A stretch of DNA of 64,000 nt from an uncultured Serinicoccus sp. (lineage in GTDB: Bacteria > Actinomycetota > Actinomycetes > Actinomycetales > Dermatophilaceae). The stretch is from positions 124,001 to 188,000 of the forward strand of contig NZ_CANKYH010000001.1 of the NCBI RefSeq assembly GCF_947487915.1, in the 5' to 3' direction. Positions 55,071-63,111 of the stretch are shown here, piece by piece (position 1 is the stretch's first letter; every line of letters starts with the position of its first letter). The translations under genes and the position numbers were made by a program. The notes beneath the pieces were generated by a model. It saw nothing but the letters and a program-made list of their open reading frames with translations. It ran no database searches and was not told the DNA's origin.

Positions 55071-56153
55071 ATGCAGGCCCTGGACCGCGTGGACCTGCGC
55101 CCCCGCGTGCAGCAGGCTCTGGACGAGCAGCTCGAGCGGCAGCGCGCCGTCCTCGACGAGCTGGGACCCCCGATGGCCCCGCTGCTGGAGGCGATCGCCG
55201 AGCTGCTGAGCGGTGGCAAGCGCCTGCGCGCCACCTTCTTCTACTGGGGCTGGCGCGCCCTCGGCGGGCCGGACGACCCGGCGGCCGTGCGGGCCGCGAG
55301 CGCCATGGAGATCTTCCAGGCCGCGGCCCTCCTGCACGACGACGTCATGGACCACAGCGACCTCCGGCGTGGGCACCCGACCGCCCACCGCCGTTTCGCG
55401 AGGTACCACCGGGAGCACCGGTGGTCCGGGGACCCGGACTCCTTCGGCCACGCCGCCGCGATCCTGGCCGGCGACCTGTGCCTCAACTGGACGGACGAGG
55501 TCTTCACCACCAGCGGGCTCCCGCAGGACGCCCTGCACCGGGCGCGGCCCGAGTTCGACCGCATGCGCACCCAGCTCATGGGTGGCCAGTTCCTCGACAT
55601 GCTGGAGGGCGCCCGCGGCTGGCGCGACCTCGACCTCGAGCAACGCCTGGAGCGGTGCCTCACGGTGATCCGCTACAAGAGCGCGCGCTACTCCGTCCAG
55701 CAGCCGCTGCTCATCGGCGCGGACGCCGCCCAGGTCGACGAGCAGACCCGGCGGTCCCTCGGTCGCTACGGCGCCGCCCTCGGGGAGGCCTTCCAGCTGC
55801 GTGACGACGTCCTGGGCGTCTTCGGCGACCCCGAGCAGACCGGGAAGCCGGCCGGCGACGACCTGCGGGAGGGCAAGCACACGGTGCTCGTGGCCCACGC
55901 GCTCGCCCTGACCGACCCCGTCGGGGCGCAGCTCGTCGAGGGTGCGCTGGGCGACCCGGACCTCGACGAGGATGCCGTGGACCGGGTGCGGGAGGTCCTC
56001 GTGGGCTCCGGCGCCCTGGAGCGCACCGAGCAGATGGTCGACCAGGGCGCGGAGCGCGCCCTGGAGGAGATCAGCGGCGCACCGGACCTGACCCCGGAGG
56101 GACGGGAGGCGCTGACCGAGCTCGTGGCGGTCTGCACCCAGCGCTCCACCTGA
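55071..56153 (+). CDS. Polyprenyl diphosphate synthase (IdsA type)
   Basis: Trans-isoprenyl diphosphate synthase, condensing IPP with allylic diphosphates; 360 residues. The first aspartate-rich motif is LLHDDVMDHSD and the second is LRDDVLGVFGD, followed by KPAGDDLREGKHT. The residues before the first motif, MEIFQAAAL, leave no bulky block, so chain length is not obvious; geranylgeranyl diphosphate is usual for IdsA-type enzymes. ATG 55071 is preferred to the GTG at 55068 on ribosome-binding-site spacing. Its neighbour is an Rv2175c homologue, matching the idsA2-Rv2175c-pknL order in Mycobacterium tuberculosis. Confidence 0.9.
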   Translation: MQALDRVDLRPRVQQALDEQLERQRAVLDELGPPMAPLLEAIAELLSGGKRLRATFFYWGWRALGGPDDPAAVRAASAMEIFQAAALLHDDVMDHSDLRRGHPTAHRRFARYHREHRWSGDPDSFGHAAAILAGDLCLNWTDEVFTTSGLPQDALHRARPEFDRMRTQLMGGQFLDMLEGARGWRDLDLEQRLERCLTVIRYKSARYSVQQPLLIGADAAQVDEQTRRSLGRYGAALGEAFQLRDDVLGVFGDPEQTGKPAGDDLREGKHTVLVAHALALTDPVGAQLVEGALGDPDLDEDAVDRVREVLVGSGALERTEQMVDQGAERALEEISGAPDLTPEGREALTELVAVCTQRST

Positions 56154-56177
56154 GCCGGCCGGACCCCCTCGGCGACG

Positions 56178-56534
56178 TCAGAACGCCTGCTCCTGCGCGC
56201 GGCGGCGCACCTCCGTCTTCGCCCCGGCGTGCAGGGAGGCCAGCGCGCTGCCGCCCGACAGCGAGTCGTCCGGCGCGTGCAGCCAGGAGACGATCTCCTC
56301 ATCGCTCAGGCCCCCGTCGGCGAGCACGGTGATGGTGCCGCGCAGGGCCGGGAGGGGGCCGTCGTCGACGAAGAAGCCGGCCGGGACCATGAGCACCGCA
56401 CCGGGGCCGCGTCGCAGCCCGACGACATCACGCTCCTGCACCCAGCGCCGGGCCTGCTGGAGGCTGACGCCGGTGCGCTCCATCACCTCGGGGATGGTCC
56501 ACCACTCAGAAATTACATCGCTGTCACTTACCAC
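56178..56534 (-). CDS. Rv2175c-family DNA-binding protein
   Basis: 118-residue protein with an N-terminal helix-turn-helix (TIPEVMERTGVSLQQARRWVQERD) and the C-terminal Rv2175c domain (GTITVLADGGLSDEEIVSWL). In M. tuberculosis Rv2175c binds DNA and is phosphorylated by PknL, encoded next to it; a PknL-like kinase gene lies 1.5 kb away here. GTG 56534 is the only usable start; the first codons (GTG GTA AGT GAC AGC GAT GTA ATT TCT) are strikingly AT-rich for this genome, and no ribosome-binding site is visible, so the exact start is uncertain. Confidence 0.85.
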   Translation of the reverse strand: MVSDSDVISEWWTIPEVMERTGVSLQQARRWVQERDVVGLRRGPGAVLMVPAGFFVDDGPLPALRGTITVLADGGLSDEEIVSWLHAPDDSLSGGSALASLHAGAKTEVRRRAQEQAF

Positions 56535-56689
56535 ATCTTCTAGTCAATCACATGGCACGACACGCCGAAAGGGTGGCGGTGGCACGATTCGCAAGGTACT
56601 GTCCCTCATGCCTCACGGGTCACCTTGTCCCCCTACGTCCCGGGAGCGTCCCACATACCTTGCTTCACAGCCGTCACTGGAGGAACGAC

Positions 56690-57967
56690 GTGAGCCCCCT
56701 CTTCGCCGCCCTGCCCCCGGGCGACCTGCCGTCCCTGGCCTACGTCGCGCCCACCGGGGTGCACGCCACCGCACCGCTGGAGACGATGGTGCGCACCCAG
56801 AAGGACACCACGCACACCGTCGCCCCCGGTGACACCGTCTACGACCTCGCCGCACGCTACGACGTCGGCGCACGGGCCATCGTCCGCGCCAACGACCTGC
56901 CCGACGGCGGCCGGTGGATCATGCCCGGCACCACGCTGCGGATCCCCTCCGGCGCAGGGGCGGCCCCGTCCGCTCCGGCGCCCGCTCCCACCTCCTCCCC
57001 GGCGCCCGCGAAGAAGGCCGCGTCACCGGGCACCGTCACGGTGCGGCCGGGCGACACCCTGTCCCACCTCGCGGTGCGTCACGGCGTGAGCATCAAGGAC
57101 CTGGTCGCGGTCAACTCCATCGCCAACAGCAGGCTCATCTACCCCGGCCAGGTCCTGCGCCTGCCTGGCGAGCAGCGTCCCTCCGGCAGTGCCTCCAGCA
57201 GTGCCTCGGCACCCGCCGCGAAGGCTCCGAAGGCCGCGACGTCCGGGGCCCGCAGCGTGACGGTGCGGGCCGGTGACACCCTCACCGGGATCGCCGCACG
57301 GCACGGCGTCACCGTCGCCGACATCGCGCAGGCCAACAGCCTGAACGACACCCGGCTCATCTACCCGGGCCAGCAGCTGCGTCTCGGCGGGTCCAGCGAG
57401 GCCGCCCGCGTCGGCACCACCCCACCGAAAGCCCTGGACCGTCCCTACGACGAGTCGACCATCGGGGACCACCGGGCCGGCGAGAAGGTGCCGGACACCT
57501 TCCTGCACTACCGCTACAGCGACGGCATCGCCCGGTCCGCCGCCGCCAACCGGGACTACCTCGCCGAGGTCGACGTCCCCAGCCGGTCGGCGGTGCGCGA
57601 CCTCATCGTCCGGACCAGCGATCGGCACGGGGTCGACCCCACCCTCATGCTGGCGATGTCCTACCAGGAGTCGGGCTGGAACCACCGGGCCGTCTCCCCC
57701 GCCAACGCGATCGGCGCCATGCAGGTCATCCCGAGCTCGGGACAGTGGGCCTCAGGCCTGGTCGGGCGCGAGCTCAACCTGCTGGACCCCGAGGACAACG
57801 TCACCGCCGGCGTGGTCATCATGCGCACCCTGCTGCGCTCGGCCGACAGCACCGACGAGGCCATCGGGGGCTACTACCAGGGCCTGGCCAGCGTCCGCCA
57901 GCACGGTCTGTTCGCCGACACCCGGCAGTACGTCCGCAACATCAAGCACTTCCAGCGGACCCTCTGA
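56690..57967 (+). CDS. LysM-repeat lytic transglycosylase-like protein
   Basis: Peptidoglycan-binding/hydrolysing protein of 425 residues. Three LysM repeats are seen: THTVAPGDTVYDLAARY (residues ~42), VTVRPGDTLSHLAVRHGVS (~118) and VTVRAGDTLTGIAARHGVT (~190), joined by Ala/Pro/Ser linkers. A soluble lytic transglycosylase domain follows from about 300, with catalytic Glu in SYQESGWN and NAIGAMQVIPSSG. GTG 56690 has GGAGGA at 5 nt. No signal peptide is visible from this start or from the frame beginning at 56552, which is odd for a wall enzyme. The kinase gene follows 69 bp downstream. Confidence 0.87.
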   Translation: MSPLFAALPPGDLPSLAYVAPTGVHATAPLETMVRTQKDTTHTVAPGDTVYDLAARYDVGARAIVRANDLPDGGRWIMPGTTLRIPSGAGAAPSAPAPAPTSSPAPAKKAASPGTVTVRPGDTLSHLAVRHGVSIKDLVAVNSIANSRLIYPGQVLRLPGEQRPSGSASSSASAPAAKAPKAATSGARSVTVRAGDTLTGIAARHGVTVADIAQANSLNDTRLIYPGQQLRLGGSSEAARVGTTPPKALDRPYDESTIGDHRAGEKVPDTFLHYRYSDGIARSAAANRDYLAEVDVPSRSAVRDLIVRTSDRHGVDPTLMLAMSYQESGWNHRAVSPANAIGAMQVIPSSGQWASGLVGRELNLLDPEDNVTAGVVIMRTLLRSADSTDEAIGGYYQGLASVRQHGLFADTRQYVRNIKHFQRTL

Positions 57968-58023
57968 GCCCGGCCGCGGGCATACCGACGGCGCACGTCC
58001 CACGGTCGGAGCGCCGCGCTCCG

Positions 58024-58029
58024 TAGACT
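58024..58029 (+). promoter_or_regulatory. Leaderless promoter -10 (TAGACT) of the PASTA kinase gene
   Basis: TAGACT, seven bases before GTG 58037. The spacing favours this GTG over the one at 58031, which would be only one base after the -10. Confidence 0.6.
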
Positions 58030-58036
58030 CGTGGGC

Positions 58037-59998
58037 GTGACCGCCCCGACCTCCACCCTCCTCGACCGCGTCATCGACGGTCGCTACCAGGTGGAGGGCG
58101 AGCTCGCCCGGGGCGGGATGGCGACGGTCTACCGCGCTCGTGACCGGCGCCTCGACCGTCCCATCGCGCTCAAGGTCATGCGCCCCGAGCTCGCCGAGGA
58201 CGACGCCTTCGTGCGGCGCTTCGTCGCCGAGGCCCGGGCCGCGGCTCGACTGTCCCACCCGCACGTCGTCGGGGTCTACGACCAGGGCGAGGACGGGGAG
58301 GTCGTCTTCCTGGCGATGGAGCTCGTGGAGGGCCCCACGCTGCGCGACGTCATCACCGCCCACGCGCCGATGTCCACCCGCCGGGCCATGGCCCTGCTGC
58401 TCCCCGTCGCCGAGGCCCTGGCCGAGGCGCACCGGCGCGGTCTGGTGCACCGCGACATCAAGCCGGAGAACGTCCTGCTCGCTGGTGGGCGCGAGAGCGG
58501 GGTCAAGGTCGCCGACTTCGGGCTCGCCCGGGCGGTCTCCGCCGCGGGCCGGCAGCCGAGCTCGGAGCTGCTGTGGGGGACGGCCGCCTACCTCGCCCCC
58601 GAGCAGGTCGAGCAGGACGCCGTCGACGCCCGGACCGACGTGTATGCCGTCGGACTGCTGCTCTTCGAGCTGCTCACCGGCCGCAAGGCGTTCCCCGGCG
58701 GCGACCCGTTGCGGGTCGCCTACGAGCACGTCCACGGCAGCATCCCCTCCCCGCGCGAGCTCGCCGGGAGCGTCCCGGCACCGGTCGACGCCCTGGTGCG
58801 CCGGGCGGCCGCGACCGACCGCGCCGCTCGGCCGCGCGACGCCGCCGACCTCCTGGCGCAGATGCGGGAGTGCCTGCGCGAGCTCGACGACGCCCAGCTG
58901 GACGCCGCACCCGGCCCCCTCGCGCCGGCCTCCGGCGATGCCTCCCACGCGGACCTCACGCAGGTCGTGGCGGGGGTCGGCGACTCCACCCGGCACCTGC
59001 CGCTCGTCCCGCCGGACCCCACCGAGGGGCACTACGCCCGGACCACCGGCAACCGACCGCCGCGTCCCACCACGCCGACCCGCGCACCGGCGCAGCCGCG
59101 TCCCTCCCGCCGCCGCGGCGGGGTCGTGCTGTCGTTGCTCCTGGTCGCGCTGCTCGGCGGGGCCGGATACGCCGCGTGGTGGCTGCTGGACGGCCCCGGG
59201 GTCCACTCCCCCATGCCCGCCGTCGTGGACCTGCCCGAGGGGGAGGCCCGCGCCGTGCTCGACGCCGAGCAGCTCGACCCCGTCATCAGTTACGCCTACT
59301 CCGAGCAGGTCCCCTCCGGGGTCGTCATCTCCGCCGAGCAGCAGGCCGGTCAGCAGCTGCGCCACGGCACCGACGTGCCGGTGGTCGTCTCCCAGGGGCC
59401 GGAGCGGTATGCCGTGCCGCCGCTGGCCGGGCTGAGCGTCGAGTCGGCGCAGGAGGCGCTCAGCGGCGCGAACCTCGCGCTCGGGGAGCAGACCCGCCAG
59501 CACGACGAGAGCGAGCCGGAGGGACGCATCCTCAGCAGCACCCCGGCGACCGGCGAACCGCTGCCTCCCGGGGGCGAGGTCGCGGTCGTCGTCAGTGACG
59601 GGCCCGCCCCGGTGTCCGTGCCGCAGGTCGCCGGGCGCACCGAGCAGGAAGCCACGGCAGCGCTGGTCGAGGCCGGACTGACCGTGACCGTGGCCCCGGA
59701 GCGGGTCTTCGACGAGGAGGTGCCCGAGGGGTCGGTGGTGAGCCAGGCCCCCACCTCGGGCACGGTCGAGCGCGGCAGCACCGTCACCGTCGTGGTGTCG
59801 AAGGGTCCTGAGCTGGTCAGCGTCCCGCAGGTCGTGGGGCGCCAGTTCACCGAGGCGGAGGAGGAGCTCGTCGAGCTGGGGCTGGTCGTGGAGCGCGACA
59901 ACGTCCGGGGCGGCTTCTTCGGGACGGTCCGCGAGCAGTCCGTCGAACCCGGCGAGCAGGTGCCCCGGGGCACCGTGGTCGTGCTCGCCGTCGTCTGA
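58037..59998 (+). CDS. pknL: Serine/threonine protein kinase with four PASTA domains (PknL-like)
   Basis: Membrane receptor kinase sensing peptidoglycan fragments, 653 residues. Kinase domain about 12-275: GELARGGMATVYRARD, catalytic Lys in IALKVMRPE, HRDIKPENVLL, VADFGLARAV and YLAPEQV. A juxtamembrane linker and one membrane helix (VVLSLLLVALLGGAGYAAW) follow near residue 370, then four PASTA repeats, the last ending LAVV. The Rv2175c-type protein nearby is a likely substrate, and the LysM transglycosylase gene is immediately upstream. The mycobacterial orthologue name is used by synteny; the PASTA count distinguishes it from the short PknL of mycobacteria, which lacks PASTA, so PknB-type remains possible. 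Confidence 0.85.
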   Translation: MTAPTSTLLDRVIDGRYQVEGELARGGMATVYRARDRRLDRPIALKVMRPELAEDDAFVRRFVAEARAAARLSHPHVVGVYDQGEDGEVVFLAMELVEGPTLRDVITAHAPMSTRRAMALLLPVAEALAEAHRRGLVHRDIKPENVLLAGGRESGVKVADFGLARAVSAAGRQPSSELLWGTAAYLAPEQVEQDAVDARTDVYAVGLLLFELLTGRKAFPGGDPLRVAYEHVHGSIPSPRELAGSVPAPVDALVRRAAATDRAARPRDAADLLAQMRECLRELDDAQLDAAPGPLAPASGDASHADLTQVVAGVGDSTRHLPLVPPDPTEGHYARTTGNRPPRPTTPTRAPAQPRPSRRRGGVVLSLLLVALLGGAGYAAWWLLDGPGVHSPMPAVVDLPEGEARAVLDAEQLDPVISYAYSEQVPSGVVISAEQQAGQQLRHGTDVPVVVSQGPERYAVPPLAGLSVESAQEALSGANLALGEQTRQHDESEPEGRILSSTPATGEPLPPGGEVAVVVSDGPAPVSVPQVAGRTEQEATAALVEAGLTVTVAPERVFDEEVPEGSVVSQAPTSGTVERGSTVTVVVSKGPELVSVPQVVGRQFTEAEEELVELGLVVERDNVRGGFFGTVREQSVEPGEQVPRGTVVVLAVV

Positions 59999-60038
59999 CG
60001 CCCTCGGGCCGGTGGCGGTCCGCGGACCGACCCGACGG

Positions 60039-60632
60039 TCAGCCCTGGTGCGCCCAGCGTTCCTCGCGGTCCACCCGGGCCCGGGGGTGGTATCCGTGCG
60101 ACTCCCACCACCCCTGCTGCGGCTGCCGGTGGTAGGTCACCTCGACGAGCCACTTCGGGCCCTTGAAGCCGTAGAGGTGCGGCAGCACCGCCCGGGCGGG
60201 CCAGCCGTGCTCGGCGGTGAGCGGGTCCCCGTGCACGCTGTGCGCGACGAGGGCGTCGGGGTGGTGCAGGTCCTCGAGGAGGACCCCGGCGGCATACCCC
60301 CGGGCGGCGGCGAGCAGGACGTGACCGGCGTCCGGGTGCGGCGGGGCCAGGGCGAGGACGTCGCGCATCCGCACCCCGCCCCACCGCAGGTCCGGGACGC
60401 TGTGCCGGTCGACGCAGTGCAGGCTCGCCGACACCTCGACGAACGGCAGCCCGGCCAGGTCGTCCCACGTCAGCACGGTCACCCCGCCGTCGGCGGTGTC
60501 GCCGGCGATCCGCAGGGTCCAGGCCTCGGGGTCCAGGCGCGGCACCCGGCCGTAGTGCGAGGGCCGCCAGGTCCGCGTCGCCCGCTGCCCGGGGGGCAGC
60601 GGGCTGCCTGGCTCGCCCCCGGCGTCGGTCAC
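60039..60632 (-). CDS. Small molybdopterin-dependent oxidoreductase (sulfite-oxidase fold)
   Basis: 197-residue protein with only the Mo-pterin domain of the sulfite oxidase/YedY fold. The Mo-ligand Cys is in ASLHCVDRHS; other family segments are TWDDLAGLP, DLRWGGVRMRDVL and ARAVLPHLYGFKGPKWL. It has no Tat signal and no dimerisation domain, so it is cytoplasmic and of unknown substrate. GTG 60632 overlaps the threonine aldolase stop (GTGA), giving a three-gene operon with DAHP synthase. It is convergent with the kinase gene. Confidence 0.85.
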   Translation of the reverse strand: MTDAGGEPGSPLPPGQRATRTWRPSHYGRVPRLDPEAWTLRIAGDTADGGVTVLTWDDLAGLPFVEVSASLHCVDRHSVPDLRWGGVRMRDVLALAPPHPDAGHVLLAAARGYAAGVLLEDLHHPDALVAHSVHGDPLTAEHGWPARAVLPHLYGFKGPKWLVEVTYHRQPQQGWWESHGYHPRARVDREERWAHQG

Positions 60633-61699
60633 GGAGCGACGCCGCCCCGGTCCAGCAGCTCGAGCAGGACGCCCTCGGCATGCTGGGTCATCGGGTCGTC
60701 GACGTCGAGGTGCCAGACGTAGCGCGCGTGCCGGGCGTCCGTGGGATAGCCGAGCACCCCGCGCTCCCCGGCGGCAGCGACGAAGTCGGCGGCGGCCCAC
60801 CCGGCCGCCCCCACGTCGAGCACGAGGATGTTGGTGTGCACCTGCTCCGGGTCGACGACGTCGGGAACGGCACCGCCCAGCGCCCGGGCCACGGCCGCGG
60901 TGCGGCGGTGGTCCTCGGCCAGCCGGTCGAGCTGGTGGTCCAGGGCGTAGCGTCCGGCCGCGGCCAGGAGGCCGACCTGGCGCATGCCGCCCCCCATCCG
61001 CTTGCGCAGGATCCGCGCCTGCGCGATGCGGTCCGCCGACGCGACGAGCACCGAGCCGACCGGCGCGCCGAGCCCCTTGGACAGGCATACCGAGACCGTG
61101 TCGGCGCAGGCGCCGTAGTCCGCGAGGGCCACCCCGGTGGCCACGTGGGCGTTCCAGAGGCGGGCCCCGTCGAGGTGCACCCCGACCCCGGCCGCCCGGG
61201 TCCCTTCCCGCAGGCGGCGCAGGTCCTCCAGCGGCTGCACCGTGCCCCCGCCGAAGTTGTGGGTGTTCTCGACGACGACGCACGCGGTGCTCACCTGGTA
61301 GGCGCCCCCGTCGGGCACCATGACCGCGAGCGCGGTGTCGACGTCCAGCCGCCCCCGGTCGGCGACCCAGCTGCGCGTCGTGATGCCCGAGAACGCCGCC
61401 GCGGCTCCGAGCTCGGCCCGCAGGACGTGGGCGAGGTGGTCGCTGATGACCTCCGACCCGGGGCCGGCGTGCAGGCGCAGCCCGATCTGGTTGGCCATCG
61501 ACCCGGTCGGCATGAAGAGCGCCGCCTCATGCCCCAGCAGCGTGGCCACCTGCTCCTCCAGGGCGGCGACGGTCGGGTCCTCGGCGTAGACGTCGTCCCC
61601 GACCTCGGCCTCGACCATGGCCGCCCGCATCCCCGTCGTGGGCCGGGTCAGCGTGTCCGAGCGCAGGTCGGCGGTCTGGCCGACGGCGGACCCACCCAT
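60629..61699 (-). CDS. ltaE: Low-specificity L-threonine aldolase
   Basis: PLP enzyme cleaving L-threonine or allo-threonine to glycine and acetaldehyde; 356 residues. Features are LRSDTLTRPTTGMRAAM, EVGDDVYAEDPTV, NTHNFGGGTV, VHLDGARLWNA and the PLP-Lys segment SVCLSKGLGAPVGS. ATG 61699 lies one base after the DAHP synthase stop (TGAGATG). The downstream molybdopterin gene overlaps its stop. Why the three are co-transcribed is not clear. Confidence 0.92.
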   Translation of the reverse strand: MGGSAVGQTADLRSDTLTRPTTGMRAAMVEAEVGDDVYAEDPTVAALEEQVATLLGHEAALFMPTGSMANQIGLRLHAGPGSEVISDHLAHVLRAELGAAAAFSGITTRSWVADRGRLDVDTALAVMVPDGGAYQVSTACVVVENTHNFGGGTVQPLEDLRRLREGTRAAGVGVHLDGARLWNAHVATGVALADYGACADTVSVCLSKGLGAPVGSVLVASADRIAQARILRKRMGGGMRQVGLLAAAGRYALDHQLDRLAEDHRRTAAVARALGGAVPDVVDPEQVHTNILVLDVGAAGWAAADFVAAAGERGVLGYPTDARHARYVWHLDVDDPMTQHAEGVLLELLDRGGVAP

Positions 61700-61700
61700 C

Positions 61701-63068
61701 TCAGCGGCCGCCCCGCTCCAGCATCTCGGCGACGAGGAAGGCCAGCTCCAGGCTCTGCTGGTGGTTGAGCCGGGGGTCGCACAGGGTCTCGTAGCGCAGC
61801 CCGAGGTCATCGAGGTCGACCGGGGTGGTGCCGCCGACGCACTCGGTGACGTCGTTGCCGGTCAGCTCCACGTGGATGCCACCGGGGTGGGTGCCCGCTT
61901 CCGCGTGCGCGGCGAAGAACCCGCGCACCTCGTCCACGACGTCCTCGAAGCGGCGGGTCTTGAAGCCGCTGGGCGAGGTGAAGGTGTTGCCGTGCATCGG
62001 GTCGCACACCCACGCCACCCGTCGGGCGTCCTCGCCGAGGGAGGTGAGCAGCGACGGGAGCACGTCCCGGATCGTCCCGGCACCCATGCGGGTGATGAAG
62101 GTGAGGCGTCCCGGGGTGCGCTCGGGGTCGATCCGGTCCATGAGGGCGAGCACGGTGTCGCGGTCGGCGGTCGGGCCGAGCTTGACCGCGACCGGATTCT
62201 GGATCCGGGAGACGAAGTCGATGTGCGCGCCGTCCAGGTCACGGGTGCGCTCGCCCACCCACACGAGGTGGCTGGAGGTGTCGTAGAGCAGCCCGGTGCG
62301 GTGGTCGCGGCGCACCATGGGTCGCTCGTAGTCGAGGACCAGCGCCTCGTGCGCGGAGTAGAACTCGACCCGGCGCATCTCCTCGGCGTCGGCGACGCCC
62401 GAGGCCTCGAGGAAGCGGACCGCCCGGTCGATCTGCCCGGCCATGACCTCGTACCGCGCCTGCGCGGGCCCGGTGAGGAAGCCCTTGTTCCAGGCGTGCA
62501 CGCTGCGCAGGTCGGCGAAGCCGCCGCTGGTGAACCCGCGCACGAGGTTGAGGGTGGCCGAGCTCGCGTGGTAGCAGCGCAGCAGCCGCTCGGGGTCGGG
62601 GCGCCGCGCCTGCGGCGTGAACTCGAAGCCGTTGACCATGTCCCCGCGGTAGGCCGGCAGGGTGACGCCGTCGCGCGTCTCGGTGTCCGAGCTGCGCGGC
62701 TTGGCGAACTGCCCGGCCATCCGCCCGACCTTGACGATCGGCGTCCCCGCGCCGTAGGTGAGGACGACGGCCATCTGCAGGATCGTCTTGATGCGGTCCC
62801 TGATGTTGGGCCCGGTCACGTCGGCCAGCGTCTCGGCGCAGTCGCCGCCCTGCAGCGTGAAGGCCCGCCCGGCGGCGACGTCGGCCATCCGCGAGCGCAG
62901 CTGGTCGCACTCCCCGGCGAAGACGAGCGGCGGATAGGTCCCGAGCACGGACAGGGTCTGGGCGAGGGCCGCGGGGTCGTGCCAGGTCGGCTGCTGACGC
63001 GCGGGCAGGTCGGGCCAGTCGATGTCGGGGCCCCCGGAGGTGGCCAGGCCGGTCAGGTCGGTGCTCAC
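61701..63068 (-). CDS. aroF: Class II 3-deoxy-7-phosphoheptulonate synthase
   Basis: First committed enzyme of the shikimate pathway, joining phosphoenolpyruvate and erythrose 4-phosphate. The 455-residue product is of the plant-like class II type: FAGECDQLRSRMADVAAG, the Mn-ligand Cys in LQGGDCAETL, VGRMAGQFAKPRS, DPMHGNTFTSPSGFKTR and HVELTGNDVTECVGG. GTG 63068 matches family length; the upstream frame to 63209 runs into the next gene's coding end. A TACCAT box six bases upstream suggests a leaderless mRNA. It is the first gene of the operon with ltaE. Confidence 0.94.
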   Translation of the reverse strand: MSTDLTGLATSGGPDIDWPDLPARQQPTWHDPAALAQTLSVLGTYPPLVFAGECDQLRSRMADVAAGRAFTLQGGDCAETLADVTGPNIRDRIKTILQMAVVLTYGAGTPIVKVGRMAGQFAKPRSSDTETRDGVTLPAYRGDMVNGFEFTPQARRPDPERLLRCYHASSATLNLVRGFTSGGFADLRSVHAWNKGFLTGPAQARYEVMAGQIDRAVRFLEASGVADAEEMRRVEFYSAHEALVLDYERPMVRRDHRTGLLYDTSSHLVWVGERTRDLDGAHIDFVSRIQNPVAVKLGPTADRDTVLALMDRIDPERTPGRLTFITRMGAGTIRDVLPSLLTSLGEDARRVAWVCDPMHGNTFTSPSGFKTRRFEDVVDEVRGFFAAHAEAGTHPGGIHVELTGNDVTECVGGTTPVDLDDLGLRYETLCDPRLNHQQSLELAFLVAEMLERGGR

Positions 63069-63074
63069 CGCTCC

Positions 63075-63080
63075 ATGGTA
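63075..63080 (-). promoter_or_regulatory. Leaderless promoter -10 (TACCAT) of the DAHP synthase operon
   Basis: TACCAT on the minus strand, six bases before the GTG at 63068. GGAG between them is too close to the GTG to be a good ribosome-binding site. Confidence 0.5.
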
Positions 63081-63111
63081 GGAGACGGCGGGTGGTGGTT
63101 CTGACGCCGCG

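Noticed and set aside
56552..56689. Cyclic-di-AMP (ydaO-type) riboswitch before the LysM/transglycosylase gene
   Set aside because: Such genes often carry one, but I could not find its conserved core segments in this 130-nt leader; only a simple imperfect stem is visible.
60017..60028. Palindrome GGTCCGCGGACC between the kinase and Mo-enzyme genes as a terminator
   Set aside because: Twelve base pairs without a loop is too short to fold well; it may be part of a weak terminator but I could not support it.
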